This document shows positions 8,763 through 18,312 of a DNA stretch of 64,000 nt, one piece after another. Every line of letters starts with the position of its first letter. Within the stretch, counting starts at the first letter, position 1. A program made the position numbers and the translations under genes. Origin of the DNA: Nodosilinea sp. E11 (GTDB lineage Bacteria; Cyanobacteriota; Cyanobacteriia; Phormidesmidales; Phormidesmidaceae); NCBI RefSeq assembly GCF_032813545.1, contig NZ_CP136520.1:4334001-4398000 (forward strand). Reading direction: 5' to 3'. The notes beneath the pieces were generated by a model. That model ran no database searches. It saw only the letters and a program-made list of their open reading frames with translations, and had not been told where the DNA came from.

Positions 8763-10019
8763 TCACCAATCAGCCCACCGGAGATAATAGATAAAATACG
8801 GATCTGGAACGTTAAGAAACTCTTTTTCATCGTCCCATTCTAAAACTCTATCTTCACCAAGTTTTTCTTCAACAGCTTTGCCCATTTGTTGAAGGGCTTG
8901 TACTATGCCAACACCACGGGGTGGATCATGTGGCACTAAAATCTCAATACGATCTTTAATATTTGCATAAGGAAGGGTCAGTACTGGATCTCCAAATGCA
9001 AGGGCTTTTAGTATGACATAGTAAACGTCACCAGGTTTTCCATCACTTAGATAATGAATTTTTCGGTCAGTTCCTCGTGGCTTTGGTCCTGTCACAATAA
9101 TATCAAATGCAGTTTTGCAATTAGCTAATGAAGTTGTGTTGCGAAGAAGCACTCCTACTTGCTCCTGATTTAAATCAACAGAAGCCATGGTTGGCCGAGT
9201 TACATCGCAGCCTATATCTCGACAAAACTGTAAACATATAGCTTGCATTAGCTGTGGCGACGACACGCTCTCAGATACAAATCTATCAATAAGTGCTGGC
9301 TCAGGCTGAAGTTTGAGCAGAGGAAATCCTTTGTCAGCAATAACTCGCAACTCTTGCTTTTCCCAATAGGGAATGTCTATACAAGAAACTCGTCCACGCA
9401 AATCTGGGTTTGCCCGAATTGCATCATCACTACGATGGGTTACTGATACAATTACAATTGATGTGCCAAGTCTAGCTGCTTCTTTGAACTGTTCTGCAAG
9501 TGACTGCTGTACAGGCTTGCCAATGTAGTGAAAGTCGTCAACAACAAGTGTGTATCCATTCTCCCCTATAAATTCAAGTAACTCAGTGCCGTCGGGGCCA
9601 TCATATTGATTAATTTCGCTTTGAGATTGCCCTGTAGATAGGCTCCCATCAATCCCTCCTTTTGCATTAAGTAGCAGAGGTACTTGCAATCCAGCTTCCG
9701 ACTTGCCTGTAAGTTGTGAGGTTCGTGTAGCTTGTGTAGAGATAGATCTGGATGAGGGTAGTTGCAATTTTTTGCGAACTTTTTGCCAAAATACTGATTC
9801 TTCGTTTATGCCTCCTCCAGTAACAAGGAGCATTTTCTCTTTGCCTATTACACTTTCACAGAGAACAGTTTTACCGCTTTTGGATGGTCCAGAAACAGAG
9901 CAAATAAAACCTCGTGTCGCGATAGCCTGTGAGAGGCGTTGTTCAAGCTTAAGTTGCTCCCGCTCGTTGTAAGTGTATTCCGGCAAAAATCCTGGAGTGA
10001 AAACGACGTTTGCTTGCAT
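8763..10019 (-). CDS. Orphan P-loop ATPase, AT-rich, unknown function
   Basis: The 418-residue protein is a P-loop NTPase. Walker A is GPSKSGKT at residues 44-51 and Walker B is YTLVVDDFHYIG with Asp161-Asp162. A YNER motif (17-20) before the Walker A resembles the entry motif of AAA_16/STAND-like ATPases. Past the ATPase core lies a helical lid, then a charged C-terminal region ending DPYFIYYLRWADW, reminiscent of the ends of archaeal-type and defence-associated ATPases. The gene is visibly AT-richer than its surroundings: 9121-9180 has 23 G/C of 60, against 36 of 60 at 7021-7080 in the ROK gene. It has no operon partner. I infer recent acquisition, possibly a defence or signalling ATPase. 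Family-level function is not established. Confidence 0.72.
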   Translation of the reverse strand: MQANVVFTPGFLPEYTYNEREQLKLEQRLSQAIATRGFICSVSGPSKSGKTVLCESVIGKEKMLLVTGGGINEESVFWQKVRKKLQLPSSRSISTQATRTSQLTGKSEAGLQVPLLLNAKGGIDGSLSTGQSQSEINQYDGPDGTELLEFIGENGYTLVVDDFHYIGKPVQQSLAEQFKEAARLGTSIVIVSVTHRSDDAIRANPDLRGRVSCIDIPYWEKQELRVIADKGFPLLKLQPEPALIDRFVSESVSSPQLMQAICLQFCRDIGCDVTRPTMASVDLNQEQVGVLLRNTTSLANCKTAFDIIVTGPKPRGTDRKIHYLSDGKPGDVYYVILKALAFGDPVLTLPYANIKDRIEILVPHDPPRGVGIVQALQQMGKAVEEKLGEDRVLEWDDEKEFLNVPDPYFIYYLRWADW

Positions 10020-10285
10020 AGGTCTCTTAAGGCATCACAGATATGCTTAACACTATGCTAAGAGCTGAGTACGTTTTATGCCAGCTAACAATCTCAATTT
10101 AGAGAGAAAGTTTCGGTTTTAGAACGATCGCAAGAAACCTTCCGCATCTCTCAACAAAGCTACGCCAGTTTGCATCAGCGCTTATCTCACATACTAGAGC
10201 CGTCACAAGATCTTGATATATCAACCAGCCAATACGGTTGAACTTGTGGCGTACCTGAAGTAAGTTATTTTTGCGGGGAATGATT
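10020..10285. other. AT-rich intergenic stretch, no confident gene
   Basis: This 266-base stretch lies between the divergently placed ATPase gene and the folded leader. It shares the low GC of the ATPase gene. A short minus-strand frame runs through it but its start overlaps a strong hairpin, so I do not call it. No promoter could be assigned with confidence. Confidence 0.4.
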
Positions 10286-10453
10286 TCAGGCGGGGGCCTG
10301 AGGAGTTGCACCTCCTCAAGCCCCCTAATCGTCCCAACTTAAGCAAGGTAAGCTGCGACGACTGGACTCATTCTAGTTCCGGTCTCTTGCTTCACCACAA
10401 CGAGGGATCTGAATAGTTCCCCGTTTTCTTTACCGAAAACGGAGACAACCCGA
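10286..10453 (+). promoter_or_regulatory. Strongly folded leader RNA candidate upstream of a small gene
   Basis: Four separate helices can be drawn in the 168 bases before the ATG at 10454. Hairpin A (10292-10325) pairs GGGGGC+TGAGGAG with CTCCTCA+GCCCCC. A competing helix pairs 10286-10291 with 10296-10301, so the two exclude each other. Helix B pairs AAGCAAG (10341-10347) with CTTGCTT (10386-10392). It encloses an inner hairpin, ACTGGACT (10361-10368) with AGTTCCGGT (10375-10383, one bulged T). Hairpin C (10421-10442) pairs CCGTTTTC with GAAAACGG and traps the first two bases of the GGAG ribosome site at 10441-10444. This looks like a cis-regulatory RNA (inference); it matches no riboswitch I recognise. 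Confidence 0.45.
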
Positions 10454-10693
10454 ATGTTTGTAGACAACACCCCAGAGGGCAACGGCCCCGACACCTTCGC
10501 TCTGCCCACCTATCGGCAAGAGACCCTACGCCATATTTTGCTAGGCGACTACAGTGCGCTGATCGATGGCATCAACCATCTAGCCTCGCTGGGCTACTGC
10601 GACAGAGTCGCCTGGTCAGAGCCCATCCCCACCGGGCGCAGCGGCGAATATATCAGCGTCATGACCCGCCGCCGAGGGGTGACCAGGCCCTAA
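10454..10693 (+). CDS. Small conserved-looking cyanobacterial hypothetical protein
   Basis: This 79-residue protein contains LPTYRQETLRHILLGDYSALIDGINHLASLGY. That pattern recalls small cyanobacterial proteins of unknown function I have seen elsewhere, but I cannot name a family. It starts at an ATG with GGAG at 10441-10444, and the ribosome site is partly inside a predicted hairpin. No signal peptide or membrane segment is visible. It is preceded by an unusually structured leader, which suggests translational control. It has no operon partner. Confidence 0.6.
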   Translation: MFVDNTPEGNGPDTFALPTYRQETLRHILLGDYSALIDGINHLASLGYCDRVAWSEPIPTGRSGEYISVMTRRRGVTRP

Positions 10694-10869
10694 CGCACCA
10701 GTGGCACCCAGCAGCCTCACAGCGGTTGGGTGCCGCTCGGTCACAGGCAAACCAGCGACGATCAGGCCATCGGCCACACCCAAACGGCTGAGCGCAAGCT
10801 TTCCCCCACCCAAAGCCTCCTATGATAGAGGGCGGCGATTCTCGTTAATCTGAGCGGCCCACAGTGACC

Positions 10870-11532
10870 ATGTCAACACCTCCCGATGCCCGCCGCTATG
10901 CCCCCGCCACCGAGCGCAACCGCGAACCGATCTTAGCGGTGCTCCAGCGGGTGCTGCCCCCCACCGGCACCGTGCTCGAAATTTCCAGCGGCACCGGAGA
11001 GCACGCCGTTTTCTTTGCGCCTCGCCTTACGCCTCGGCAGTGGTTGCCCTCCGACCTCGACCCCTTGGCCCGCGACAGCATTGTGGCCTGGCAAGCCGCT
11101 GCCCCTGCCGAAAACCTGCATCCGCCCCTAGCGCTAGATGCCGCCGCTCCCCTATGGCCAATCGAATCTGAAAACGTCAAAGATGCGCTGACCGGGCTAG
11201 ACTTGCAGCGCTATCCCATCACCGCCCTAGTCAATATCAATATGATTCACATTTCGCCCTGGGCGGCCTGCCTGGGGTTGCTGGCAGGGGCGGGGCGAAT
11301 TTTGCCGCCCGGCGGTATTTTGTACCTCTATGGCCCCTACAAGCAAAACGGGCAGCACACCGCCCCTAGCAATGCGGCGTTCGATGCTAGCTTGCAGACC
11401 CAAAACCCTGACTGGGGCGTGCGCGATTTAGAAGTGGTGGTCACCGCCGCCAAAGCCCACAATCTCGCCCTAGTCGAAACCGTAGCCATGCCCGCCAACA
11501 ATCTTTCGGTGATATTCAGGGCGATCGCTTAG
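10870..11532 (+). CDS. DUF938 class I SAM-dependent methyltransferase
   Basis: The protein (220 residues from the ATG at 10870; a GTG two codons earlier is also possible) belongs to the DUF938 methyltransferase-like family. The N-terminal RRYAPATERNREPILAVLQR and the SAM-binding motif I EISSGTGEHAVFFAPRL are typical. So are INMIHISPW in the middle and the GPYKQNGQHTAPSN segment. The methyl acceptor is unknown. It stands alone, with a palindrome-bearing spacer and the IS110 element downstream. Codon use is that of the host, so the gene itself does not look acquired. Confidence 0.85.
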   Translation: MSTPPDARRYAPATERNREPILAVLQRVLPPTGTVLEISSGTGEHAVFFAPRLTPRQWLPSDLDPLARDSIVAWQAAAPAENLHPPLALDAAAPLWPIESENVKDALTGLDLQRYPITALVNINMIHISPWAACLGLLAGAGRILPPGGILYLYGPYKQNGQHTAPSNAAFDASLQTQNPDWGVRDLEVVVTAAKAHNLALVETVAMPANNLSVIFRAIA

Positions 11533-11540
11533 GAGACAGA

Positions 11541-11596
11541 AAAGAAGATCCCCGCTTTACTCGGCGACTGTAGCCACCGTAGCGATTATCTTCTTT
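11541..11596. repeat. Imperfect palindromic repeat between DUF938 gene and IS110
   Basis: AAAGAAGAT at 11541-11549 is the inverse complement of ATCTTCTTT at 11588-11596. The interior shares a degenerate pattern with 8402-8442 (CCCnnTTnA, GACTGTAnCnACnGTAG). It resembles a small dispersed hairpin element rather than a classic terminator. Confidence 0.5.
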
Positions 11597-11691
11597 GTCA
11601 AGCTCATCCTGCTATGCGATTAGCCTCGGCGGGATGGCAGCGGAAATCAAGCCAGGAGCCCTGCCTGCATCAGACAGAGTCTTGCTGTTCC

Positions 11692-12840
<1,149 letters not shown>

Positions 12841-12842
12841 AG

Positions 12843-12859
12843 GGTGGGCACTGCCCACC
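12843..12859. repeat. Dispersed palindrome GGTGGGCACTGCCCACC
   Basis: A perfect 8-bp palindrome around a central C. The same core and its 3' flank (GGGCACTGCCCACCAT) occur at 8446-8461, so copies flank the accessory stretch on both sides. Confidence 0.65.
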
Positions 12860-12941
12860 ATGAGGGAGAACGTTTTCCAGAAGTCGCCTTAGCCGATCGA
12901 CCCTTCGTTAAACTAAAGGCAACCCGCATTCTGAGGTCGCC

Positions 12942-13208
12942 ATGATTGTCAGCAGCCTTCAGTTTTTAACCAGCGACGCCACCTACCAAGACCTAGCCCT
13001 GCGCTGTCAAGAATATTTGCACTACCAGCAGCGAGGCTGGGCCGACCAGCGGGCGTTAGCCGAAGATATGCTGTTCAACCTGCTGGTAGAGTACCTGGTC
13101 GACGCTGGGGTGCCTCGCTCCAAGGCCGAGCATTTCTGCACCGACGGCGACAATCTCACAGAATTGGCCCTACGGATTGCTTCGACCCTTGGCCCGGCTG
13201 TTGCCTAA
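12942..13208 (+). CDS. Small hypothetical protein
   Basis: An 88-residue protein starting at the ATG at 12942, mostly predicted helical, with no membrane segment or signal. The sequence (DLALRCQEYLHYQQRGWADQRALAEDMLFNLLVEYLVDAGV) has host-like codon use and a credible length but no family I recognise. It follows the IS110 element and stands alone on its strand. I give moderate confidence that it is translated. Confidence 0.55.
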   Translation: MIVSSLQFLTSDATYQDLALRCQEYLHYQQRGWADQRALAEDMLFNLLVEYLVDAGVPRSKAEHFCTDGDNLTELALRIASTLGPAVA

Positions 13209-13513
13209 ATTTCGGAGCGACTGGGAAGATGCTGTGGAGGGTGCGATCCCTTACCCCTGGTTAGCAGTCGAGCTGTGCCCCAGACGGAGCTGCTCGAGAT
13301 CGCAATGGCTGGTGCTAGTGGGCAGAGTATGGCCCTAGATAATTTGCTGGCTGTGGAGAAAGAAGTACACTATCCGGGCCAAACTGAGGCCAATAAACGA
13401 CACCAAAACGATGGTAATAGAGACGCTGACAATATCTCGAACAGCTTTCATGGGCCTAGTAAAGCGCTATGGTTGATCAGTATTCTCCCCTGGAGAGGGA
13501 AGCTGAGGGCCAA
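13209..13513. other. Intergenic stretch, nothing recognised
   Basis: These 305 bases precede the lipoprotein gene. A short GTG-started frame crosses them but has no recognisable features and overlaps the lipoprotein start. I see no clear hairpin or repeat. Confidence 0.4.
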
Positions 13514-14638
13514 ATGCTCATGAATCGTCGCAGCTTTTTGGCGGGGGCCGGTGGGGTAGCCCTGGCTACTTTGCTGGCCGGATGCCAGCGATCGAGTGCC
13601 GCTAATTTGCGGCTGGCCATGCTAGCCAATGCTGTACCTGCGCAGTTGCTCAGAGCCTTTCAGCAACAGCCCGAGGACACCATTACCGTTGCCGTTACCC
13701 CCGAAGAGTCGTTGCTGGGTCTCTATACCCTGCTGCAAACTTGGCAGAGTCAGGCGCAGGGGACCGCTCGTGCTCCGGTGGCCGATTGGGTCAGTCTGGC
13801 CGACTATTGGCTGGCCCCAGCCATTCGCCAAGGGCTGGTGCAGCCGCTAGCGGTTGACTCCCTCCGCGCTTGGGATGACCTGGCGGCGGTGTGGCCAGAG
13901 CTAGTGCGCCGGAGCGAAACCGGTCTGCCCAGCCCCGATGGCAGTATTTGGGCTGTGCCCTATCGCTGGAGCCACTTGGTATTGCTCTACGATCCTAGCC
14001 GGTTGCCGCGCGATCGCAATCAACTCAGCACCTGGGCCGATCTACTGCGCCCTGAGCTAACGCGCCGCGTGATTTTGCCCGACCACCCGCGCCTGGTGCT
14101 GGGCTTGGCCCAAAAAGCGCTGGGGGCCTCGGCCAACAGTGAAACTCCGGCGACGGGGCTAGAGGCTTTCTACCACGATCTGCACCAGCAGGTGCGAGCC
14201 TACGACGCTAATCATTACCTCGAAAGTTTGCTGATTGGCAATGCCACGGCGGTCGTGGCCTGGTCCGACGATGTCTTGCCCATGGTGAAGCAATATCGGC
14301 ACCTGGCCGTAGCCGTGCCGCCGGAGGGAACGCTGCTCAGTGCTCAGCTCTGGGTGCGACCCCAGGTGCTAGAAGCCACTGCCAATGGGTCGTCCTTGGC
14401 TGACGATTGGCTAGATTTTTGCCTCAACGACGACTTTGCTACCCAGTTGGCTATCTTTGGCCAAGCTACCTCTACTCGGTTGTGGGGTGTAAGCCCAGAT
14501 CAGCTGCCCGAGCCCCTACAAGAGCCGCGCGGGCTGGCGTTGCCCCCCACTGTGGCTGAGCAGAGCGAGTTTTTGCTTCCCCTTGGGGCCGAGTCTGAAG
14601 GGCGCTATCTCGACCTGTGGAAGACGGTGCGGAGTTAG
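13514..14638 (+). CDS. ABC-type extracellular substrate-binding lipoprotein (orphan)
   Basis: From the ATG at 13514 the protein has 374 residues. It opens with a twin-Arg-like MNRRSFLAGAGGVALATLLAGC signal ending in a lipobox (LLAGC), so it is probably a lipid-anchored periplasmic protein. The mature part resembles polyamine/iron-type family 1 binding proteins of cyanobacteria, with WAVPYRWSHLVLLYDPSRLP and a DYWLAPAIRQGLVQPL segment. The ligand is unknown. The frame extends 15 codons upstream, but that would bury the signal peptide, so the later start is preferred; GAGGG sits just before it at 13505-13509. No permease or ATPase gene is adjacent, unusual for this class. Confidence 0.8.
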   Translation: MLMNRRSFLAGAGGVALATLLAGCQRSSAANLRLAMLANAVPAQLLRAFQQQPEDTITVAVTPEESLLGLYTLLQTWQSQAQGTARAPVADWVSLADYWLAPAIRQGLVQPLAVDSLRAWDDLAAVWPELVRRSETGLPSPDGSIWAVPYRWSHLVLLYDPSRLPRDRNQLSTWADLLRPELTRRVILPDHPRLVLGLAQKALGASANSETPATGLEAFYHDLHQQVRAYDANHYLESLLIGNATAVVAWSDDVLPMVKQYRHLAVAVPPEGTLLSAQLWVRPQVLEATANGSSLADDWLDFCLNDDFATQLAIFGQATSTRLWGVSPDQLPEPLQEPRGLALPPTVAEQSEFLLPLGAESEGRYLDLWKTVRS

Positions 14639-14671
14639 GGGCGATCGCTCTGGTACTTATCGCTCTGGTAC

Positions 14672-15457
14672 CTACAGTCTGCTATCGGCGGCAACAGACT
14701 GGGCGGTGGGTGTTGCCAACTGCTGACGACGTTCGCTTTCGGCGACCAAATTGCGCTGGAGCTGTACAATCAGCCCCGCATTTAAATTGGCAGAGCAGGT
14801 GAGACCAGGCGTTAAGGCGACCGACGCTTCGCTGGGCTGAGGCTCAAAATTGCAGGCGTAAAGCCCCACCAGACGGTAATTACGGGTGTTGCCCTGAAAG
14901 AATCGTAGGTTGTAGCCAAAGTCTCGAGCCGCTGTGCCAAACTGGTTTAGCACGGCGTAGCGCTCGTTATAGGTCAGCACTGACCACATTTGAGGGTTGA
15001 CCATGACATCAACTACGGTCGTAGCTGAGTCTTTAATTTGGTAAGAAATCCAAGATTGCACCAGACGGCGACCGCCGAGGTGAGAAGTCAACGAATCGCG
15101 GCTCCACCAGAGGCTGGGCAAGGTCATGGTATCGGCGGAGGCGCGGCGGCTGTCGCTAGAGAGAGAGCCGTCGATAATGCGTTGGGTAAAGTCGTCACCG
15201 GTTTGCAGACTAGCGGTGGGAAACATCAGCAGTTGGCAAAGGGTTTCGCTCAGCTGACGCGATCGCCCCGGCCAGTACGTTGACAACATATCGCTAGGGC
15301 AGCAGGCCGCATCGGTGGTAGCGCTAGCAGAATCAGATCCACAGACCTCTTCCCCCGCCCGACTGGGGGCTGCGGTTCCCGCTAGCAGCATGCCAGCGAT
15401 CGCTAGGGGTAGGCAAAATCGTTGTACCTGTGGCGAATAGCCTAGTTGCCTACCCAT
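14672..15457 (-). CDS. Secreted hypothetical protein
   Basis: The 261-residue protein has an N-terminal signal peptide (about residues 10-35, hydrophobic core FCLPLAIAGMLLAGTAAPSRA with an ASRA-type cleavage site). It then has several cysteines (CCPSDML, ETLCQLL, LYACNF, GLTCSAN) that could form disulfides in the periplasm. I recognise no named domain, though it looks like a conserved cyanobacterial family. It lies 22 bases downstream of the radical SAM gene stop region's upstream partner on the same strand and converges with the lipoprotein gene. Function is unknown. Confidence 0.7.
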   Translation of the reverse strand: MGRQLGYSPQVQRFCLPLAIAGMLLAGTAAPSRAGEEVCGSDSASATTDAACCPSDMLSTYWPGRSRQLSETLCQLLMFPTASLQTGDDFTQRIIDGSLSSDSRRASADTMTLPSLWWSRDSLTSHLGGRRLVQSWISYQIKDSATTVVDVMVNPQMWSVLTYNERYAVLNQFGTAARDFGYNLRFFQGNTRNYRLVGLYACNFEPQPSEASVALTPGLTCSANLNAGLIVQLQRNLVAESERRQQLATPTAQSVAADSRL

Positions 15458-15479
15458 AATCCTGCCCCCTTAGGGTTCT

Positions 15480-18128
15480 TTAAACAAAAATCAACCGGCT
15501 GCGATGCACGTGCTGTAGGGTTACGCTCTGATTCGCCACCTGCTCAATTAGAGTCACGACGTGCTCTGGACGCAGCAGGTTCCCATCGTTGCGGCAGTTG
15601 CCGACTACCCTTAGCCACACACTCTCCCCTTCTCTAGGATACTTCAGGCTCGGGGGTAAGGACTGATCCGGGGTAACTAGCGAGAGTTCGTGCAGCCGCT
15701 CTCGCAGGTTGACTATTTGAACCTTGCCAGACTTGGTGGTCTTCTCCCACGGCACCTCCTCTAGGGCCAGAATGGCGTTGATCCAGCTCTCCCAAGGGGC
15801 AATAGTATTGGGCTCTGGCGCAAACTGTAGGTAGTATTCGGCCCGGTCGAGGCATTTGGTCGCCGAGGGCTGATCAAGGGGCACCTCAGTGACGCCATAG
15901 AGGGGAATTTCGTCGGGGAGCTGAGCGGCGAGCCGCTGCAGAAAGTCGTCGGGGGCGATCGCCCTCATCAGCTCAAAGTCGACCACTTCACCACTGCTGG
16001 TGGCCCCTAGGGGCAGGGCATTGGCCGGTGACAGTCGGGGGCCAGGGTGAAAGCCGCCGGTAAAGGCGATGGGTAAGCTGGCCCGTCGCAGGGCACGGTC
16101 AAATAGACGCACTAGATCTAAGTGACCGATTAGAGCCATGGTCCCCAGCTTGCCCAGGGTCACTCGCAGCCGCTGCACCCGCTCGGAGTTGGGCTGTCCG
16201 TGGCCCGCAAAGGCCGGAATCGGCAGCGGCGGTACCACTACATTGTGGCCAAAGTCGGGGCCACACACGCCGCAGTGGCTACAGCCCTCAAAGGAGCAGT
16301 CGGGCACCGTGGCGGCTTCGAGGGCGCGCAGCAGGTCTTCTTTGAGCCAGGTTTTGTCGATGCCTGTGTCCAGGTGATCCCAGGGCAGAGGGGCGTCTAG
16401 GCTGGCGCGATCGCTCCCGCTATCCGTAACATCGGTGTCCATCACGTTCCATTCGCCCTGGTCTACCTTGCGGTACTTCCAGGTCAGCCCCGCCTCGTCA
16501 ATGGCCTGGGTCCAAGCCCCAAAGGCCTTCTCTATGCTTTCCCACCAGCTGTCCATGCCAGCGCCCAGTTCCCAGGCGCGGCGCACCACCGAACCCAAAC
16601 GGCGATCGCCCCGGCCCACAAAATCTTCCATCGCCGAAATCCGCACGTCGGTGAAGTTCACCTTGGCCCAGCGCATCTCGCTAAACTCGGCCCGCAGCAG
16701 CCGCTGCTTACGGCGAAACTCTTCGGTCGAGACGGAGTGCCACTGAAAAGGGGTGTGGGGCTTGGGGGTAAAGTTGGAGATCGTGATATTGAAGGTCAGA
16801 GGCCGCCGCCCCTTGATGTAGCAGGTCTGGCGCAGCCAGCGCACGGTCTCGGCGATGCCCAGCACATCTACATCGGTTTCGCCGGGCAGGCCAATCATAA
16901 AGTAGAGCTTTACCCGACCCCAGCCCTGCTCGTGGGCAGTCTTGATGCCGCGCAGCAGTTCTTCGTTGGTCAGGCCTTTATTGATGATGTCGCGCATCCG
17001 CTGGGTACCCGCCTCGGGGGCAAAGGTTAACCCGGTGAGGCGGGTGCCGCCGATGATATTGGCGATGTTTTCGTCGAACCGGTCGACCCGCTGGCTGGGC
17101 AGCGACAGCGAAATATTTTCGTCCTTGAGGCGATTTTTTACCTCGACCCCCACCGCTGGCAGGGCCAGATAGTCAGAACAACTCAGCGACAGCAGCGAAA
17201 ACTCGTTGTAGCCGGTCTTGCGCATGCCGGTTTCAATGGCGTCAACCACCGCCTCAGGCTCTACGTCGCGGGCGGGGCGGGTCAGCATACCCGGTTGGCA
17301 AAAACGGCAGCCCCGCGTGCAGCCCCGGCGAATTTCTACGGTCAGGCGATCGTGCACGGTTTCGACGTAGGGCACCAGGCCCATGGCGTAGGCCGGAATC
17401 GGAGTGGCTACCCGCCGCAGCACTCGCGTAGGCACATCGGGCCGGTTGGGGTGTACCGAGCCGTCGTCGGCCATATCGTAGAAGCGGGGCACATAGACCC
17501 CGGGCACCTGGGCGAGGTCGAGCAGCAGTGCTTCCCGGCTGAGACCAGCGGCCTTACCCTCTTCGAGCACCAGGGCAATCTCAGGCAGCAGTTCTTCACC
17601 ATCGCCCAGGGCGACAAAGTCAAAAAAGTCGGCGTAGGGCTCGGGGTTAGAGGTCGCTGTCTGTCCGCCGGCAAAGATCAGCGGCCAAGCGCCCTTGTCT
17701 ACGGCAAAGGCCCCGGCCTGGTCACGCTCTTGCCAGGTGAGGGGAATGCCTGCCAGCGAGAGCATTTCAAGAATATTGGTGGCCCCTAGTTCGTAGCTGA
17801 GGCTAAAGCCTAAAATGTCAAACTCGGTCAGGGGGCGCTGCGACTCTACCGCAAACAGAGGCGTGCCGGTGGTTTTGAGCTTAGTGGACAGGTCGGCGGC
17901 GGGCAGATAGGCGCGATCGCACAGTTGCCGAGGCTGGGCGTTCAAAATGCTGTAGAGAATGATGTGGCCTAAGTTTGAGGCTCCAACCTCATAGACCTCA
18001 GGATAGGTCAGTACCCAGCGCACTGCCGCCTGAGACCAGGGTTTGTGAACAGCACCCAGTTCATTACCTAGATAACGAGCAGGTTTTGCAATGTCAGCAG
18101 CGACTAATGTATTGATTGATACAGGCAC
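15480..18128 (-). CDS. B12-binding radical SAM protein fused to DUF2344 domain
   Basis: The 882-residue protein combines two families usually called TIGR03960 and TIGR03936/DUF2344. The N-terminal part (about 1-230) is a B12-binding-like region (VRWVLTYPEVYEVGASNLG, DILGFSLSYELGATNILEML). The radical SAM cluster motif RRGCTRGCRFCQPG lies near residues 266-278. A second Cys cluster (CSFEGCSHCGVCG) sits near residue 610. The DUF2344 part (RVTLGKLGTMALIGHLDLVRLFDRALRR) follows from about 645. The fused form is usual in cyanobacteria. The DUF2344-linked half is thought to act on RNA or tRNA, but the substrate is not known. Length is normal and no damage is visible. Confidence 0.92.
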   Translation of the reverse strand: MPVSINTLVAADIAKPARYLGNELGAVHKPWSQAAVRWVLTYPEVYEVGASNLGHIILYSILNAQPRQLCDRAYLPAADLSTKLKTTGTPLFAVESQRPLTEFDILGFSLSYELGATNILEMLSLAGIPLTWQERDQAGAFAVDKGAWPLIFAGGQTATSNPEPYADFFDFVALGDGEELLPEIALVLEEGKAAGLSREALLLDLAQVPGVYVPRFYDMADDGSVHPNRPDVPTRVLRRVATPIPAYAMGLVPYVETVHDRLTVEIRRGCTRGCRFCQPGMLTRPARDVEPEAVVDAIETGMRKTGYNEFSLLSLSCSDYLALPAVGVEVKNRLKDENISLSLPSQRVDRFDENIANIIGGTRLTGLTFAPEAGTQRMRDIINKGLTNEELLRGIKTAHEQGWGRVKLYFMIGLPGETDVDVLGIAETVRWLRQTCYIKGRRPLTFNITISNFTPKPHTPFQWHSVSTEEFRRKQRLLRAEFSEMRWAKVNFTDVRISAMEDFVGRGDRRLGSVVRRAWELGAGMDSWWESIEKAFGAWTQAIDEAGLTWKYRKVDQGEWNVMDTDVTDSGSDRASLDAPLPWDHLDTGIDKTWLKEDLLRALEAATVPDCSFEGCSHCGVCGPDFGHNVVVPPLPIPAFAGHGQPNSERVQRLRVTLGKLGTMALIGHLDLVRLFDRALRRASLPIAFTGGFHPGPRLSPANALPLGATSSGEVVDFELMRAIAPDDFLQRLAAQLPDEIPLYGVTEVPLDQPSATKCLDRAEYYLQFAPEPNTIAPWESWINAILALEEVPWEKTTKSGKVQIVNLRERLHELSLVTPDQSLPPSLKYPREGESVWLRVVGNCRNDGNLLRPEHVVTLIEQVANQSVTLQHVHRSRLIFV

Positions 18129-18214
18129 AGCCCAATCACCCTCAAGGATAGAAACACTAGAGCAGCGGTCAACTCGCTCAAAAGGCAGATTGCCTTCGCC
18201 AACGGTTAAACCTG

Positions 18215-18248
18215 CCGCCCTGGTAAGCTAGGCCAATTCCCAGGGCGG
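18215..18248 (-). terminator. Hairpin downstream of the STAS gene
   Basis: A 9-bp GC-rich stem (CCGCCCTGG with CCAGGGCGG) closes a 16-base loop, 64 bases after the STAS stop codon. On the minus strand it is followed by only a short AGGTTTAA, so it is a moderate terminator. Confidence 0.5.
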
Positions 18249-18312
18249 GCGCTCTACTGTTCATACTATACCGAGGCAGGGAGTCTGCCTTTGGGACCCG
18301 TAGGGGAGAAGC

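Noticed and set aside
10099-10311. Minus-strand 70-codon frame near the orphan ATPase
   Set aside because: Its GTG start lies inside the strong hairpin at 10292-10325, it has no recognisable sequence, and no ribosome site spacing fits.
13275-13523. 82-codon frame before the lipoprotein gene
   Set aside because: No family features, and it overlaps the start of the clearly real lipoprotein gene.
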